Part shown: piece after piece, positions 39,727 to 41,721 of the stretch | Numbering within the stretch: the stretch's first letter is position 1 | Layout of the letters: every line of letters starts with the position of its first letter | NCBI GenBank assembly: GCA_034717835.1 | Contig: JAYELZ010000152.1 | Coordinates: 1 to 41,721, forward strand | Length of the DNA: 41,721 nt | From: G713 sp034717835 | GTDB taxonomy: Bacteria; Chloroflexota; Anaerolineae; B4-G1; SLSP01 | Reading direction: 5' to 3' | Made by a program: the position numbers and the translations under genes | Notes under the pieces: model-generated | What the model was told of the DNA's origin: nothing | Databases searched by the model: none | What the model saw: only the letters and a program-made list of their open reading frames with translations

Positions 39727-41529
39727 CTACCCCAACCGTCCGAATTGGAAGGCTAATTCCTTCATGGAAATCTGCAGAATGGTAGGGCGGCCATGCGGGC
39801 AGGTTCTCGGATTGCGCGTTTCCTCCAAATCACGGATTAGGGTGCGCATCTCCTCAAGGGGGAGCACCTGGCCGCCTTTAATTGCTGCTCGTTTGCAGAT
39901 TTTGAGTATAGTCGCTTTTTCCAATTCTTCACGGACAGGAGAACGCTCCGGCTCACTACTGGCGATATCGGCCAGCAATTCCTGTGGAGAGATATTTCTG
40001 AGTGGAGCGGGAATCGCGCTTACCTGGAAGGCACCCGTTTTGACCTTCTCCACTTGGATGCCTAGCGCACTGAGGGTAGGGAGTTGTGCTTCCAGACGTG
40101 TGGCCTCATCTGGCGGCAGGGTGATGGTTTGTGCGGCTAGCAGCGGCTGCGACGGGACGTCACCGGTGGCCCAGTCGCTGCGCATTCGTTCGTAGAGCAC
40201 GCGCTCGTGGGCAGCGTGCTGGTCGATGAGGTAGAGACCCTCCGGCCCTTCGGCGACGATAAACATGCGCGCCACTTGTCCGACGACCCGTAGTGGGGGG
40301 AGCTGCGCTGGTTGGCGTTCCTCCACGGCTGACGGCGCAGGTTCTGTTGCGGAGGGAACGTGGTCCGGCGTTGCGGGACGTGCGCTGGGTGACGTTGGTT
40401 GTTTTTTCACCGCGCGCGGGAGCGTGAATTGCCGGGCCGGTTGGAGCTGTTGCAAGCGCGTGCGGAGCGTCTGCTCTGGCGGGGCAGCTGGCGCGGAGCG
40501 GCGGGGCGGCTGCCACGGGGTGGCGACGGGTGCTTGCGCGATCACGGTAGCGCGCACCGCGCGCTGCACGGCGCGGAACACCTCGTCGGCCTCGCGGAAC
40601 CGGACCTCCGTCTTGGCTGGGTGTACGTTGACGTCCAGATCCTCTGGCGGCATCTCTACCTGCACAAAGGCGATGGGATAGCGTTTGGTGGGTAGCAGCG
40701 TGTGGTAGGCCTGAATGATGGCGTAGGTGATCCGCAGATCCTCCACCCAGCGGCCATTGATCATCAGGGTGATGTAGCCGCGATTGGCGCGGTGAATTTG
40801 CGTGGAGCCGACAAACCCTTGTACCCTGATCGCATTCCGGGCGGTCAACTCGGCGGCGATTTCTAACAAGCCGCTGCCCACCTCGCGACCATAGACGTTG
40901 AGTAGCACCTCGCGTGTATCGCCGTTGCCGGGGGTCTGTAAAGTCTCGCGGTCATCATGGCGGACATGGAAAGCGACCTCTGGGTAGGCAATGGCGTAGC
41001 GGGTGAGAAAAGCGTTGATATGACGGCGTTCGGTGCGCTCGGTGCGGAGGAATTTGCGGCGGGCCGGTACGTTGTAGAAGAGGTCCGCGATACGCATTTC
41101 GGTTCCTGGAGGACGCCCGCTAGGTGCGCGGTGAACTCTGTGGCCGCCTTCTAATCGCAACTGGACGCCCATCGCGTCATCCCGGCTGCGCGTGGTGCAG
41201 GTGAGACGGCTCACCGAGGCGATGCTGGCCAGCGCTTCACCGCGAAAACCGAGCGAGGCGATTCCTTCCAGATCGGCGGCGGTGCTCAGTTTGCTGGTGG
41301 CATGACGGCGGAAGGCTAATTCCACTTCGGCGGCGGGAATTCCTGCGCCATTATCCTGGACGCACATCAGATTTTTGCCACCTTCCTCAATGGTGACTGC
41401 GATCTGCTTGGCCCCGGCGTCTAAACTATTTTCCACCAGCTCTTTGACCACCGAGGCCGGACGTTCCACCACTTCCCCGGCGGCAATCTGGGCAGCAACT
41501 GCTTCTGGTAGCAACTTGATCTGGCTCAT
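39727..41529 (-). CDS. mutL: DNA mismatch repair protein MutL, endonuclease type
   Basis: 600 residues. N-terminal GHKL ATPase: ELVENSLDAGA, DNGAGI, HATSKL, GFRGEALASIASV, and the transducer part with NGRWVEDLRI and VHPAKTEVRF. The linker (~340-420) is Pro/Ala/Arg-rich. The C-terminal domain has the endonuclease motif DQHAAHERVLYE (DQHAx2Ex4E), and later KICKRAAIKGG and CPHGRPTILQ, so this MutL should nick DNA, as in bacteria without MutH. The start ATG at 41529 has GGAGG four bases upstream; the frame continues for 38 codons further but into unlikely sequence. No mutS lies in the window. Confidence 0.97.
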   Translation of the reverse strand: MSQIKLLPEAVAAQIAAGEVVERPASVVKELVENSLDAGAKQIAVTIEEGGKNLMCVQDNGAGIPAAEVELAFRRHATSKLSTAADLEGIASLGFRGEALASIASVSRLTCTTRSRDDAMGVQLRLEGGHRVHRAPSGRPPGTEMRIADLFYNVPARRKFLRTERTERRHINAFLTRYAIAYPEVAFHVRHDDRETLQTPGNGDTREVLLNVYGREVGSGLLEIAAELTARNAIRVQGFVGSTQIHRANRGYITLMINGRWVEDLRITYAIIQAYHTLLPTKRYPIAFVQVEMPPEDLDVNVHPAKTEVRFREADEVFRAVQRAVRATVIAQAPVATPWQPPRRSAPAAPPEQTLRTRLQQLQPARQFTLPRAVKKQPTSPSARPATPDHVPSATEPAPSAVEERQPAQLPPLRVVGQVARMFIVAEGPEGLYLIDQHAAHERVLYERMRSDWATGDVPSQPLLAAQTITLPPDEATRLEAQLPTLSALGIQVEKVKTGAFQVSAIPAPLRNISPQELLADIASSEPERSPVREELEKATILKICKRAAIKGGQVLPLEEMRTLIRDLEETRNPRTCPHGRPTILQISMKELAFQFGRLG

Positions 41530-41721
41530 TATTCCTCCTCTCAAATTGTAGTCGAATAATATGAGATTGCAAAGACAAGGCGCCATTTTGTCCATCCGCC
41601 TCTGTACCCGTGTTATGGGGGGGGGAGGATTAGAGCGGGACACTTATACCCATGCAGCCATCACTCTCTCCCTAATCTTCTCTCGCCGGTGGGGATAGAT
41701 AATAAATTGTCGCGCTAGCCA

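Noticed and set aside
41618..41630. Poly-G run near the window end as a phase-variation tract
   Set aside because: It lies upstream of the mutL start in noncoding sequence, and length variation here would not shift any reading frame that I can support.

Overview
The window looks like chromosome from a member of the Chloroflexota (Anaerolineae-like), most likely a metagenome-assembled scaffold. This is an inference from the gene families, the mix of ATG, GTG and TTG starts, abundant Thr/Pro-rich linkers in surface proteins, and intergenic spaces full of degenerate dispersed repeats. Position 11664-11763 is a run of 100 N, so sequence is missing between the beta-mannosidase and the solute-binding protein. 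The left edge cuts an ABC ATPase gene.

Layout. (1) 1-4.9 kb: ECF transporter ATPase and EcfT, a methylthioadenosine/methylthioinosine phosphorylase, an ECF S component and a methylthioadenosine deaminase, together a plausible uptake-and-salvage unit for methylthio-purine nucleosides. (2) 4.9-7.5 kb: a META/DUF333 lipoprotein, a small anchored surface protein and a DUF2804 protein. The last is bracketed by a 65-bp direct repeat. (3) 7.7-17.7 kb: a LacI regulator with a clear promoter and palindromic operator, a GH2 beta-mannosidase and a five-gene peptide/oligosaccharide-type ABC importer, read as a mannoside-use locus. (4) 17.9-25.2 kb: an orphan PaaK-like adenylating enzyme, RecJ, histidine ammonia-lyase and an arginine-decarboxylase-like enzyme. 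(5) 25.2-30.6 kb: the most unusual block. It holds a membrane-anchored solute-binding/OmpA fusion, a lipoprotein solute-binding/VWA fusion, a PspA/IM30 protein and a two-helix membrane coiled-coil protein. This looks like an envelope-stress cassette that couples extracytoplasmic ligand sensing to PspA. (6) 30.7-33.7 kb: Obg GTPase, then a minus-strand metallo-hydrolase and an unrecognised protein. (7) 33.8-38.6 kb: a transmembrane Ser/Thr kinase with an extracytoplasmic sulfatase-modifying-factor-like domain, translationally close to an 849-residue protein with an HxxxDG motif. (8) 38.6-41.5 kb, minus strand: tRNA-Val(UAC), a GYD protein with a degenerate ImmA/IrrE-like partner, and endonuclease-type MutL.

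The intergenic DNA carries several families of short degenerate repeats: inverted copies of a ~65-nt unit, GTTAC-ended and GCTTGTC-ended palindromes, and a block that carries its own Shine-Dalgarno sequence. They reach the ends of genes: the stop codons of the deaminase and of hutH lie inside short tandem repeats. No CRISPR array, rRNA, transposase or prophage was seen. The two candidate undescribed systems are the solute-binding/OmpA-VWA-PspA cassette and the kinase/HxxxDG pair.
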